From: Micropterus salmoides
Lineage: Eukaryota > Chordata > Actinopteri > Centrarchiformes > Centrarchidae
DNA: 64,000 nt
Direction: 5' to 3'
Assembly (NCBI RefSeq): GCF_014851395.1
Contig: NW_024044348.1
Coordinates: forward strand, 26,818,676-26,882,675
Part shown: in pieces, positions 1 to 12,326 of the stretch
How the letters are laid out: the number at the start of each line of letters is the position of its first letter
Numbering within the stretch: position 1 is the stretch's first letter
Made by a program: the position numbers and the translations under genes
The notes under the pieces: model-generated
Told to the model about the DNA's origin: nothing
Database searches by the model: none
What the model saw: the letters and a program-made list of their open reading frames with translations, nothing else

Positions 1-870
1 AATTTGTTCATTTTAAGCACTTTAACTACCGACCTATGTTGTTGTTTTTTGGGTGAGGACGGGCTGCATATTACACACACTTGTATCACATACAAAAACA
101 CACAATTTTACCTATATACATCTATTTTCCAGACATACTGTATGTTCACGGACACAAATATGCAAATTTGTACCATACTATACACACAGGCTATGAATAT
201 ACACTTACTGTATGTTTATACACAAATGACATATTATCATATGCACAGTAAAACAAGGTCCATCCACACACAAAAAAAACACATAGTATGTAGCACACAT
301 GCCACATTGCAGCAACCCTTTGGGTTTTCTCCCTCTCTGACAGTGTGACAGGCGGGCCTGTTCTCCAGCTGTTGGCTCGCACTGAGTGAGAGACCAGCCT
401 AATGAGATCACTGGCTTCCAATTCGGTGAGGGTCAGCGCTCATTTCAAGCAATTCATTTTTAATTGGTCTCAAATCTAATCCATTTCATAATGTCAGCTC
501 CTGTGCTCATCTCTCCCCCAAGGCAACTGAGTGACACAGAGTGATTCCCTTGATGTTGTTAGCTCTGTGTTATTACATAGCCTGAAGTGATTGAGGATGT
601 CGCTGTGTTTGTTACTTGGTTTGTTGTTGTTGATGCGGTGACAGACTGTTGTCCTTTGCCCACTGCAGTACTGTTTCCACCCTCCAATACTGATGATAAT
701 GTATAATGAACCTGATAGAATAAAGCTATTTCTCATGTCTGTAGGTTCTCACAAAAGCATCACAACAAACCCATCATTTCAAGGATGACATTAATTCTGT
801 CACAGTTTCATTATGTTTGCTGATCATTGATTTAAATAAAGAATGCTCTTCTCTTCCTCACAAACTACTT
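1..870. other. Gene-free AT-rich sequence
   Basis: No gene recognised. The first 300 bases are loosely rich in ACAC and ATAC runs. Open frames stop before about 115 codons and match no family I know. I see no RNA gene or repeat terminus here. Confidence 0.6.
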
Positions 871-1927
871 TACGTTTTTTCTCAGTCGCTTTGGTGCTTT
901 TCTCAGATCAGAATTGAAATTCTCAAAACTAATTGTTCAACCTCCACATCATCTTGTCACTTGTGCACATCATAAAAGCACTTCCTCATTGTTTTGAACA
1001 AATTGCAAATGACTTGACACACTGATGCAAATGATTATGTACAATTGTCTGAGGTTTCCTACATTATCAATTGCTTATGTCCTGCTGATCACAATGAATT
1101 ATACCAGTCTCTGTTGAACAGTCTTACCCCCCAAAACATCTAGGCATAAGTTCATTGCATTAGTCACTACATGCAAAATGGTTGAACACTTAATCAAAAA
1201 TCAAAGTTAAAATACTTTATTCATATCCTTTGCCTACAAATATATAGCTAAACGAAATATTTTTTCTTAAGGACCATAAACAAAGTAAGAATAGACCACA
1301 ACATCACAATAGCAACACTCATACCAATACTCAATACCAGTAAACAGTAACAATACACAGTGAGTAGTAATATATATAGATAGACATTCTATACATGTCT
1401 ATTACAATTTTTTTGTAAATGTGTCCAGAATTGATGAAGATATCTGTTGTGATGTGGAAGAGAATCTGTGATACAACAGGCAACAGTCCTGTCTCTTTCT
1501 TTTCTTCTTACAATGACATGCTCTGTCAACAAATTACAGTACGAACAGTAAAAGCTGTGATTCCTGTCCTCTCTCCTGCAATGTATAACTTTGTACTGGT
1601 GAATGTGATATATGCCATACAATAAAAGTGCAGCCTTGTGCATTTTCAATCATTGTCATCAAAATCTTAGCCAAAATGTACATCAGAAAATACTTGGGTA
1701 CACTGTCATATTTACAAGATGGCTAAACATTTTGACTTGCTTGTTCATAAACAAGACACAAGGACTTGTCGTTCTGATGTCACAAGTTCAATGACATAAA
1801 GATTTGCTTTTGAGAGATAGACTAAGGATTTTGAGCAAGTTATGGGCTTTTGCAGGTAATCCACTGTGTTGTGCCGTTTCTACTACCTGTTTTGAGAAAT
1901 GCACCAAAGCGACTGAGAAAAACTGTA
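871..1927. mobile_element. Non-autonomous TA-flanked MITE (Tc1/mariner-like)
   Basis: Inverted termini enclose about 1.05 kb. The left end reads CGTTTTTTCTCAGTCGCTTT from 873. The reverse complement of the right end, from 1925 inwards, reads CAGTTTTTCTCAGTCGCTTT. The match continues through GGTGC and a TTTCTCA box, about 33 bp with few mismatches. TA lies directly outside both ends (871-872 and 1926-1927), the target duplication expected of Tc1/mariner elements. The interior is AT-rich with no transposase frame, so it could only move with an enzyme supplied in trans. The superfamily call rests only on the TA duplication. Confidence 0.75.
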
Positions 1928-4900
1928 ATGGCAACCCAGATCTAAGCACTCGACCCCAAGCTGCTCAAGGAGAGCTAATCAGTGGGAGACTGTACTGGGC
2001 AGCCCCTGGTGTCAGTGTTAAAGATGTAATTTCCTTGAAAGAGTAAAAAAAAAAAAAAAATTAATGGCATACACTATTTATCATTCCTTTGAAAGAGTTT
2101 CTGAGGTAGTCTGCCTGTGTTTGGATCCATCTTTCTTCTCTTTTTATTTTACTTCCGAACTTCCCCTTCCTCCATCTAACTTGTGTGACCAGCTGTGCCT
2201 CCTGCTTTGCTTCCATCAAGATGTCACTTCTAATTTGCTGGTTGTGCTGACTCCATCCCTGCTAGCAATCAGTGAAGAAGACATCCATTACTCCTAGTCG
2301 TGACAGGTCCTCTCAGAGTCCCGCTGGACCTTAATGACACCTGACAGAACACAGGTTTACTACTTAGCAAACTGACCCCCCCAGAGGAAGCCGATGGGGC
2401 CCATTTGGCTAACACATCCTTGCATGGTTTACAAGGACCATACAGAGGAAGGTAAAACAAGAAGTCTTGTCTTGTCGCGTCTTACCGGGTTCTTATACTA
2501 GCCCAGCGGGGTACTTTCAGGTCCTAGTAGACAAAGGAGAAACCTTTGCTGGATTTAAATCTTCTCTCTCTCACATCTTACCAGTAGACTGAAAACGTGT
2601 GTAATTAAGCTAAAAAAAACTGTCTTAAAACATCAAATCAAATCAAATGAATACAAAGATGTTTGTGATTACACAAACTATGGATCATTTCTTTATCTTG
2701 TGCCCTCTTGTTGCACCTCCAACAGAGAACTTTCTGTTTATAGATATCATGATAGATCAATGGCTTGTGTGCCACACTTGTGGGAGATGAAGGTCTGACT
2801 ATTCAGTATTTTAGTATCAACTGCACCTGTGAGGCCTGCCAGCACTGTAAACATGATAATGTTTTTAGTGGTTGTGTTGTGTTTGCGAGATGTTTCATTA
2901 AAGACAATGCTTTTCATTAAAGAATATCTCCCCGTCTTCTCTCTCCCACTCCTCACTATTGATATACAATGCCATGCATCAATCAGTTTAAGTAGACAGG
3001 AATGAAAAAAAGTGTGATCATAGCATCATTAAAAATTATGTGTTTTTTTTCTTCTCTTGCTACTTACTACTGAGCTGTGTTCATTATTCTGTGCATTACG
3101 TGTGCAAAGCAAACTCTCTTTGGGATCATAAACATTTCAACTAACTTAAGCTGAGAGGCTGACACACTGAGTGGAGTCATAACTCTTAAATTGCTGCTTT
3201 TCCACAGACAATTGAGCGTGTACAGAAACACCTACAACCTCATTTGGCAAGCACAATTTCCTCACAGAGGGTGACAATATTGGACCTTAAGCAATTGGTA
3301 TAAGTTACCATACAAATAACAAGACAATAAAATGATAGGTTGATGAGTGTCCTTACTCCTTCCTCGGGTGTAAAGTTATAGTTCCATAATTTACTATTTA
3401 CAATTCAGTGTCCCCTTAATTAAGTGAACAGTGCTGAAAGACAACTTTAGGTACAACTTTTCGATTGCCAATGCTGAGTCATTTAAGATTTAGTTATGAC
3501 AGTATTTTTAAAGCCCCCATTGTGAATCAGCACCCCTTCACTTTAACTGACTCAGACTACGAGGTAGGAATAGAGTTGTGTTTCTAGGCAACCATAGTGG
3601 TCACTTCTGTAGTAATGTTACATCCCGGAGTGCATCCAATCATACCTGTCAACGTTGAGATTAGAAAATGAGGGAAATGTTCAGGCCCCACACCACTCCC
3701 ACCCCTGTGTGCGTGCTGCCAAATAGAACTACAACTACTTGAATGACGATACCACTATGTTTACATCACATTATGCTTAAATTGTGATTTTGAGAGGTTA
3801 CTGGTTAAGTGAGACAATTGGTAGAAGACAGTGATTACAAAATGAATAGGAGAGGTAGGGTGAGTGGGGGAAATTACTCCCATTTGGTGAGATACTTGCA
3901 GAAAATATTAACCTTTTTGGCAGGTAGCCTACTCCATCCCTCTCACGTTCATCCACCCTTGAATCCTTGTACTGCTTCTTCTTCAACTGCTCTCCTTCTT
4001 CTTCTTCTTCTTTTTCATGTTTTATTGGCAGGTGCCTTTTGAGGAGATTTACAGGAAAATATTTAAATGGGAGGGCAGAGGGAGAGAATGACAAAATATG
4101 GGAGAAACACAAGAAAAAACGGGAGGGTTGACATGTATGCATCTAATGCCGAAATTCATTGTCAGTAAAAAGTAGAATGACATTTAAATCTCAGATTAAC
4201 CTTGGACACCTATTTACAGGAAAAACGCCTAAAATAACATACCCAAAATGATTCAGTAATAACTCCTCAACCATTAGGCCTAGATGCATAATTCTGACCT
4301 CCTTTGATAGGTCAGAAGTTCAGTATGAAGTGAGGAGTATGAATCAATTGTAAATTAACCTTTTCATTGTTCTATTAAATGTAAATGGAGATGCAATAAA
4401 GGAAAATATTATATTTCCATCCTCGCTTGGTGTAAAATCTATATTATAATAGCATCACCATCAAAACCATCATCCTGTAGATTATAATGCAACTGAATAT
4501 CTTCTGATACACTTGTAACTGTAAATTTGATGAAAAGAAACTAATATACAACAGTTATAACATAATTTTTCAGCAATATACCAGGAGAATGTCCATGTTT
4601 TGGCCATATTTACTGTTTATATGTTCACTTGTATTGGGAGTTTTCTTCAAAACGCTATTTCTGTCCATACAACCATGTTCCAAATAACATAAAGCTTCCA
4701 AAACATTGAAATATTGATAAAAAACAGTGAATATTGATCAACATTCCTATGACCCATAGCAACCATGCTTTACAGGCCCACAACTTTAGAACAGAACATC
4801 CTAAAGGGCTGTAAGTGGGCTCTTTCTCTTCGTATTGAGCAAATAAATCCAATCCAAATAAATCAAATCCAATATATCAAAAATATCGTAATATAGACGC

Positions 4901-5135
4901 CGGCCTGTAGACAGCGATAAAGACCATCTGTTCCAAAGCAACACTTCTTCTGTCCTTCATTTTGACAAGAGAAAGGAAACGTAACAGCTCTGGTATTGCA
5001 CAATACCAAGATGGCAGCCCCAGCAATCTTCTCACACATAGAAAAAGCTATTTTTGGACTGAAAACAGCAAAATGGCAAAAGTAAGTCAGCGGTTGTAAC
5101 TGTATATGTATATTGGTGTATTTGTTGTTATTAGG
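1928..5135. other. Gene-free sequence
   Basis: No gene recognised on either strand. A 16-base A run lies at 2045-2060 and a CTT-rich patch at about 3972-4015. The 114-codon minus frame at 3798-4142 is the reverse of that CTT-rich patch and is compositional. The stretch 4860-5130 has mixed composition with no family I recognise. Confidence 0.5.
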
Positions 5136-5391
5136 AAATCAGGTCGGCTGAGTCAGTGAACTCTTTTAAGTCCCTTCTTAAAACATACTTTTATAGGAGA
5201 GCTTTTCCCGATCTTATATGACTTTATTTTATCCCTTTTATTTTATTGTATTTTTACTAATTTTATATTAAATTTTCATGCTCTTATTTGTATTATTCTT
5301 TACACTTGTTAAAGCACTTTGTAACTTGTTTTTGAAAAGTGCTCTACAAATAAGGATTATTATTATTATATTATATTATTATTATTATTCC
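5136..5391 (+). mobile_element. L2-type LINE, 3' tail fragment
   Basis: This is a severely 5'-truncated copy of the LINE found at 22,248-23,060. It holds only the last codons (SAESVNSFKSLLKTYFYRRA-like) and the 3' UTR with the conserved CTTTGTAACTTGTTTTTGAA and CTCTACAAATAAGGATTATT boxes. It ends in an (ATT)n tail at about 5360-5391, which marks the 3' terminus and gives plus orientation. Truncation of this degree is typical of target-primed reverse transcription. I could not fix a target-site duplication. Confidence 0.8.
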
Positions 5392-6282
5392 GGCTAATAA
5401 CTCTGTGAGTTTGGTGATTTGAGTGATATGCGTTACACAGAGCTGGAGCTGAGGTGTCGGATGAGATGAGAGAGATCTAGAAGGCAATAACTGCAGCCAT
5501 GTACAGTGATTACAGAGCGATTTATGTTTTTATATAAGTTAATTTAGATGCTTGGTGTTTGATGTGTGTTTGGTATAAAAATGGTTGGTTTGACATTTTG
5601 GCTGTGATGAAAAAATCATCATCAGAGGGTGTACGTGTAGGCTCTGTGCGGACATCTGAGTGCCTTCCAATTTTTGTGACCACAACTGCGCTACCAGGGC
5701 ACCAACTGATCTACATCTGAGCATGTGTGGAATGAGTCCTCCAAGCTGACTCCAGAAAGTAGTATAAACAGAAGTAGTCCGCATCTGTGATGTCCGTAGC
5801 TGTCCGTGCTTTAGAAATTAATCTTTGCGCAAGGCAGAGTAAACCCTTTTGCATCTTTTGGAAGGAGTGAGAGGGCCTCAGAGCCTCTATTTTCCATTTT
5901 TGTGGGAGGGTATACAAAGTGCAGTCTCTCAATTGATTTATTCAGCCAATTTTAACTTTAGTTATGAAACTACTTGCTTAGAAATGAACCACTGCAAACA
6001 AAAACAAAATTTTCTGCTTATAATATATCTGCTTATAGAATTCCCTACAAAACGTGATGGCCAAAGCTTCCAGTACCATTAGATCTACAAACAAGTAATT
6101 AATGGGGAAAAAGTCAAGCAGAGCTTGCTCACTTATTGATAAAGAAATGATGCAGTCTTCTGCTTCTGCTGCAAATTGTTCTCCAGAAAGTCCACAAAAC
6201 TGGTAACATAGCGACGGTGGGATTTGGTCAATATAGGTGCACTACTGAAACAGCATGAAATAGTCCTGATCATTGCAACAAC
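5392..6282. other. Gene-free sequence
   Basis: No gene or repeat terminus recognised. Moderately complex DNA lies between the L2 tail and the hAT remnant. Frames of 73-81 codons on both strands show no known domain. Confidence 0.45.
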
Positions 6283-6726
6283 ATGATGAAATGGAAGGAT
6301 TCTTCATTCAGAACTACTGATGAGACAGAAATGGTCCTCCTGGAGGCAGAAAAGAATCACTGGAGAGATGTTCTCACACGCTTAATTAGTATTATTCAGT
6401 CCTTGGCAGTAAGGAATCTGGCACACAGGGGATCTGGTAATACTTTACATCAGGACAACAATGGGAAATTTCTAAAAGAAGTAGAACTGATAACTAAATT
6501 TGATCCTGTTTTCAAGAGATCACATGAGTGGAGCACAGCATGTCATATACTTGGGGAAAACAATCTTGATAATCTGTGTCAGTGACAAAATACTAGACAA
6601 ATTCAGAAATCCAAGATTCTGTGCAAACATGAAGGGCAAATATAAAGGGGTACAGGCTAGGTTGTTAGAAAAATATCCAAGAGCTTTTATAGCGTCCTTG
6701 TAGTGCACGTACCTTAAATCTAATTT
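6283..6726 (+). pseudogene. hAT transposase remnant, 5' part (DUF4371/ZMYM1-like)
   Basis: The frame opening at 6283 encodes a segment typical of DUF4371-type hAT transposases, which also founded the ZMYM1-like genes: KNHWRDVLTRLISIIQSLAV, then LAHRGSGNTLHQDNNGKFLK and ELITKFDP. After a frame change and an apparent internal deletion, the family motif ANMKGKYKGVQARLLEKYPR follows near 6627. Another frame then gives PCSARTLNLI at about 6694-6723, the stretch that precedes the second conserved block. Sequence stops matching there and resumes at 7925, across an antisense LINE. Several frameshifts make this a dead copy. Family assignment is from remembered consensus, not a search. Confidence 0.75.
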
Positions 6727-6779
6727 TATAATGTATTATTATTTAAATACTATTCTAGAGCTTCGAGCGGTTCCTTTAA

Positions 6780-7800
6780 TGCCAATTAAATGTTCTAGTC
6801 TCTGTATGTGATGGTCAATGGTACACTATGGTCTAATAAGACAAGTACAGAGACTATCTTGCCAGAATAACGAGATTCTTCAGATTGGTGGAGGTTTTAT
6901 GCGATGTTTGCTTTAATTTGCTAGTTTGGGTGTTATCATGGAGCTATCCCTCTTTGTTTTAATTATCTTCTTTTTTAGAGGGTCAGTGGATTCGAGTGTA
7001 ATTCGCAGTGAGCCTGTAGCACTATTAACTAGATGATCAATTTGGGAGAGAATGGAATCCTCTATTTTATTGAGACATGGTAATGAATTAAATGCCTATA
7101 GAATCACTTCCTCAAATTTTGCTATTCAGCACTATCAGATTGACACCTAGTGAATTTTTGCCAAATGACATATAGTCCAACAAAAGGAACATAAAATTAA
7201 TTAAAAAGTGGTCGGATAAAAGGGGATTCTGGGGAAACACTATTAAATATTCAATGCCATATGCCAGAACGAGGTTGAGGATGTGGTTAAAACAGTGAGT
7301 CGGATCATGAACACTCTGATAGAAACCAACTGAATGTAATAGAGACAAACGCAGTACTAAGGCTATCATTCTCAATGTCCAAATGAATGTTAAAAACACC
7401 TGATTACTTTATCTGTTTTAAGGACTAAATCTGATAAAAACTTCAGGTAAAAACTCAGAATATGGGCTGGGAGCACGGTACACTAAAACAAATAGAATTG
7501 GCTGCAGTGTTTTCTAGGTTGGGTGTGAAAGACTAACAACAAGGCTTTTGAATGAGTTATAATTTCGTAAAGGTTTAGAACTTATTAATAGACTTGAGTC
7601 AAAGATAGCTGATACTCCACCTCCTGGGCCCAAGGAATATGAGTATTAATATGACTCGGGGGAGTAGATTTATTTAGGCTAACATATTCTTCATGGCCCA
7701 GACAGGTTTCAGTAAGACAAAATAGACCAATATGAGAATCTGATATTAATTAATTTACTAGCACAGCATTAGATGCGAGAGTCCACATTTAATTCTCCTA
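6780..7800 (-). pseudogene. LINE endonuclease-to-RT linker remnant inserted in the hAT copy
   Basis: Read on the minus strand from 7800 downwards, degenerate frames give an LFCLTETCLG-like motif with VSLNKSTPPSHINTH, then LSLLHSVGFYQSVHDPTHCF, HILNLVLAYGIEYL and PQNPLLSDHFLINF (7112-7399). These are parts of the APE-type endonuclease of L2/CR1-like LINEs. Further down, at about 6850-7050, fragments resembling NSATGSLRTTLDS and KLKQTSHKTSTNLKN belong to the linker before the RT. The RT itself is absent. Many stops show it is old. It separates the two halves of the hAT remnant. Confidence 0.7.
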
Positions 7801-7924
7801 TTTTTTAATTTTTTTGTAATTTTGGAGTGGTGGTATTAAATTTTACTATTTTTTTATGCACAGCTTCTCTTCTGTTTATTTTTTGGTTACGTATCTGCTG
7901 AAATGCAAGGGCAGAGAAGCAAAC

Positions 7925-8335
7925 TTTCAGATGCTGCTAAAGATGCCACTTGACAAAACTTTACAGACTCTTCTCAGGTTCTCCTCAGAGCTGGGCCATC
8001 TTGACTGAGCATGTGGACATCACACTAAAGTTCTGGAGGGAAACGCAGTGGGACAGCCGGGTTAACAGTATTGAAGCTTTACGCTACCAAGCAGCTGAGG
8101 TGAAAGAAGCTTTGTTAGAAGTTAGGGATTAATGATGTCATTGTGAAAGTTGAGGTCTCTTGCTGAAGAAATCCGATTATTTAGATTTAACATTTGTGTG
8201 GTCTGGTATGACATTCTCTCCAAAATGAAAAACCTAAGCAAGCTTCTTCAATAAACCAACCAACATACAGCGCGATGTTGCAGTAGGCCTCATTCAGATA
8301 AACAACAACAATTTCATCAGTTTCAGAACAACTGT
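7925..8335 (+). pseudogene. hAT transposase remnant, 3' part
   Basis: This continues the remnant that ends near 6726, on the same strand. It encodes SDAAK, then FSGSPQSWAILTEHVDITLK, FWRETQWDSRVNSIEALRYQ and AAEVKEALLEV (7950-8132), matching the block that follows TLNL in DUF4371/ZMYM1-like hAT proteins. Downstream in other frames are WYDILSKMKNLSKLLQ and NIQRDVAVGLIQ, the next family motifs. Order and strand match the first part, so the pair is one transposase interrupted by the LINE at 6780-7800. Confidence 0.75.
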
Positions 8336-8796
8336 TCTCCATCCAAAACACATTTTAATGTCAGGTGTAAATGGCCTATTATTTGTGTGTATGCATTCAC
8401 ATTGATTTTTATCAAAGCTGTGTTACTTTACTTATTACTGGCTATATTACTTTCACTACCACCACCACCCCCTCCACCCAAACAAAGCAGTCCATTCTGA
8501 CTTTTTAACTAATATCATGTTCATAACAGCAGCAAGGAATGTGGTTTTTACAAAACACAAATGTAGAATTGTTTGTGGTTGAAAGCTTTTTGCTGGTTGC
8601 ACAAAGTTAACAACGGACGACAATGTTCTTTGCATCTTAGACTGTGACACAATAATGGTAATACTTCCAGCTGTAGAAAGAACGCCTACCTCCCTCGTTC
8701 CTCATTCTTCATTTGCTTTTAGCTAACAGTTGACTTGAACAACATGGTACTTCTGTCCTGCCGCGCAGTTGTGCACTCATGTCAAGGATGGTGCAT

Positions 8797-8930
8797 TCAG
8801 TAACCAAGAAATGCAGTGTTACTTGTATTAGTAACTGTAATCTTAATACTGTTTTGGAAATAGTAACCCCTTACACTACTAGTTACTGGGAAAAGTAATA
8901 ATATTACTGGTAGGAACATACAGTACGTAG
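8797..8930. repeat. Degenerate GTAACT/AGTTACT-rich interspersed repeat
   Basis: Repeated TTAC..GTAACT and AGTTACTGGGAAAAGTAAT motifs resemble the TTACTTTT-rich termini of non-autonomous hAT elements that are widespread in teleosts. No intact ends or target duplication are visible. Identity is inferred from resemblance only. Confidence 0.35.
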
Positions 8931-9169
8931 GTAAGTCCCTTTTAAGCCCACGTAACACTTTATGTGTCCTTTGAGGCCCTGTACTGTACAATTACAATAT
9001 AACTTTAGTTTCTAGTCTTACCCAAGACAAAGAAGTGATGTGGAAAAACACATTGTGTTTTGCAACCTATTTGTACAACACAGCCTCACTCCTAAAGGAC
9101 AAAATAGCATTGTCAATTGTCCCAAAATGACAAATACAACCATTTTCATCCTTGGCAAGTACAGTCCAG

Positions 9170-9355
9170 TGACATGTGTACCAGACCATGTTACATAAGT
9201 CACGAGACGTATAACATGTAGTAAATGTTGTACGGATGTCGTGTGGTTAGGTTTAAGCAACAAAACTAGTTGGTTAGGTTTAGGAAGATTGTGGTTTGGG
9301 TTATAATACATACATTAAGTCACGTGACTTAAGTAATGCAAGTCACGTGATGAAA
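9170..9355. repeat. GGTTAGGTTTAGG-containing interspersed repeat
   Basis: The segment carries two spaced boxes, GTTAGGTTTAAGCAACAAAA and GGTTAGGTTTAGGAAGATTG, a pattern I have met often in percomorph repeats but cannot name. An 18-bp perfect palindrome around CACGTG (9315-9332) and a second CACGTG at 9344-9349 follow it. No coding capacity. Confidence 0.4.
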
Positions 9356-12197
9356 TGTTTTTAACTTAAACTTTTAAATATGTTAACTATGACTTTTTTT
9401 CCACACAGGATATGAACCTTCATCTGTGAAAGTCCTGAGTTTACTTGACACTTCCATCTACCACCTCCTTACATAGACTGTGTCGCTATTTATACCACGT
9501 CATCTGACTTCTTCCACCACAAGAGGTCGCTGACAGGCTGATAATGGATGATTCTATCCAACTATTTCAGTGATAAGTTCTATATATTTTCTTCAATTTC
9601 TGAATGCGACACATTCTGCATTAGGTGAGGTTAGGCAACACCTTTATTAAAGGAATAGTTAGCTATTTAGGAAAACATAAATTTTTTCGCCTAGAGGTAG
9701 AAAATTCTGATACTGCTCTCTATGTGTAATAATAATCTGTCATATGTGCTTAAGTCTGCACAGTTTCAAATCTCACCACATTTCAACCCTCTTTTCCCAA
9801 CACTCTGTATCCTACAGTTACTTTATTATGGTTAAATTAGGTTTGCTATGAGTATCATGCTGAAAATAGCATTATTTTCTTAATCTTTATTGAAGTATTC
9901 ATTAATCCCAAGGTATTGAAAAATGCTGAAAAAATACCATTTTAGTTGTCATAGACCTACATTGGGAAAATGCCTATTATACTGCATAATAAAAGACAAC
10001 TGAACAAGACTTCACTAGAGTCATGTTTCATTTGCAGAAACAAGAAGAGAAAAAAAACAAAAGCTTTCAAATTAACGATAGCTTTTACATTGCCTTATGT
10101 ATAATTTCAATACATTTAATCTATCTTTGTGTTCAAACCCACAGTGTAAGTTAGTGGTTCAAAGGCATGTGGGCCTAAAAGCAAAATAATTAAAACTTTA
10201 CAAAGTTTAATTTAAGATTCTGATGATAATTTATGATATAGCCTACTATGCAAATATGCATCAAGCTAGATTCCTGCCTTCAATCTAAACAGCTGATATT
10301 AGCTCAATGCGCCAATATTTCTTCAAAATAGTGTTATAAATCTTTTCGTCTTGCTCTCGTTCACTGTCACGTCTCGTGACCCAAGTGTATCATTAAGCTC
10401 CTAATCTGCGCCCTTATTTCCCCACCACTTTTCAACACAAAGTGATGCCCTTTTTATTATTTGTTTAAATGTGGTAAGAACGGTTATAGTGACTATCCTA
10501 ATCACCACCAAAGTTTAATGTGTACAGTTAGCTCAATTATTTGTCAACATTTTTCAAAATGATAGACAGTGACCCAGAGGGAAAGGGAGCTTGAAGTTGC
10601 TGTGGGTGTAGATGTGACATCGATTTCAATGACCACAGAAGTAAAGGACCTATAGGGAAATTAAATGAATAGATATGATTAAAAAATATTTATAACCTAA
10701 TGTTAGTCTGTCTGACTGTGCTTGCATCAAAATGCCATTAACACCCTTTACAGTGCACATGAACACAACACTAAACCAGTAGTATTAGCTAACCAGCTCG
10801 TTAATGTAGTACTGTGTTTTTGTATTATTACAATTGACAAAAACACAACACACAAAAGAACATTTCAAGGTCTTTTGTGGGACATTTCAAGTGTTCTTGG
10901 GGGCCCTCTGTTGGCCACGGGTCCCTAAGCAGGCATTTAGTTTGCTTATGCATCAGGCCAGCTTTGTAGATACAATCTGGATACGAGACACATATTAATG
11001 CCAGGTGTAAATGGCCGCTAAAAGGGACTTAACATTGTCCTTCATGAGGACTCAAGGGTTTGCCAGAATGATGAGGAATGGAGGAGGAGGAGCAGGAGGA
11101 GGAGAGCAATGGCAGTAAAAACATGGCTGAGCACTTGCCCACAAAAGACGGCTGCCAGCTAATAAAGCAACTCTACAGCTCGCTGCTGCCTCATAAATCC
11201 TTCTGTCTCTGCTGTAGGCTTTACAGCGACAGGTCTCACTATGTACAAAGACATAAATGGAAAGTTTGATTCTTCAAAATTGGCTTTCTTGAATTTGCTT
11301 TGTAAAACATTACCAGTGTAAGTTTATGAGTTTCTTAAAATGTGCATATGCAGAGTACCACCAGAATTCTACCAGGCTTGCACAGTAATTTGATTGCTTG
11401 CTCAAAGAAACAGTGTTCCAACATGACAAGATTTCCTTCATATGATTTGTTAAATCTCTCATTCACACTTCACCAGAGCAACTCACTATACTGAATTAAT
11501 GACTGAGCTGCTTAAAATGGTCAAATCTCTCATGAGCTGCACACACCCTGCTCACCCACCCCAACCAGGCCACTGGCATGTAAAATTCGAAAACCAAAGT
11601 GCCTTCAAATGGTTGTTGGCAATGAAAATTAATGGCAGCTCACGACAATAAAGCCACATTACACCGTAAAAACTCCATTTTGGATTCACATTACCTTCAG
11701 GGCCCAGTTTTTATGTAATTTTATGTTTGGGTCTGTGTCCTGGTCAGAATCTGAGCAGCTGTTATGACGTTGAGCTGAAAGTCAAAACCGAACATCATCA
11801 TGTTTCATTCTCCTCTGTGGCTTGTTTCGAGACAAACTGTTTAACAGAATATTTTTACAAGGAAGGGGAACAGACCAGAGAGCCGAGTGAGTGAGTGTGT
11901 ATGTATATAAAATTTTCAAATTCACTGCATCCAAATTTAATTGTGTATGTTTGTTTATTTGTTAAAAGATTTAACCAATAGTTTCTATACTAGAAGAAAA
12001 ATGCTGCACAGAAAGAGAAAATTTTAAATGTGTAGTTGCGTCAATGTAAGACTAATATCACACATTTTGGCACACATGATTTTTCTGTAATTGTGAGCCA
12101 GATGAATAAGGCTGGCCACATGAATGGGGTATGATAATACACTGAGACCCACAGAGCTTAGACACTGGCACAAGAGTCCTGCAAAGTTCCTTTTATT

Positions 12198-12326
12198 TAT
12201 TTTTAAGATATTATTTGAGGGTTTCTGCCTTTATTTGAGATTGGACAGATGAGAGACAGGACTTGAATCCGGGCTACTGCAACAGGGACTCAGACTTTGT
12301 ACATGATGCGCGTGCTCTGGTGGCTC
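12198..12326 (-). mobile_element. tRNA-derived SINE with target-site duplication
   Basis: Read on the minus strand from 12,326, the unit starts GAGCCACCAGAGCACGCGC, a tRNA-like A-box region. It has a B-box-like GGATTCAAGTCC (plus positions 12,259-12,270) and ends in an AT-rich tail. These are the internal RNA polymerase III promoter boxes of a tRNA-derived SINE. The 16-bp direct repeat CAAAGTTCCTTTTATT flanks it perfectly at 12,182-12,197 and 12,326-12,341; the shared C at 12,326 is ambiguous. At about 129 bp it looks full length, with mild decay of the A box. It is not a tRNA gene because no cloverleaf 3' half follows the B box. Confidence 0.8.

Larger units (their letters stand above)
8336..12181. 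other. Gene-free AT-rich sequence
   Basis: No gene recognised. Two degenerate repeat segments inside are listed separately (8797-8930 and 9170-9355). An ACAYATTAATGYCAGGTGTAAATGGCC-type motif occurs at 8349-8375 and 10,989-11,015. A 63-codon plus frame at 11,078 begins in a GGA-repeat and looks compositional. Confidence 0.45.

Noticed and set aside
4..348. 114-codon frame at the left edge
   Set aside because: Dominated by Thr, His and Tyr codons from ACAC/ATAC-rich DNA, with no recognisable domain.
11078..11269. 63-codon frame starting with a Glu-rich run
   Set aside because: The start is a GGA simple repeat and the remainder has no known motif.
12198..12326. A genuine tRNA gene on the minus strand
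   Set aside because: A- and B-box-like motifs exist, but no acceptor or T-arm pairing follows, and flanking target duplications show a SINE.
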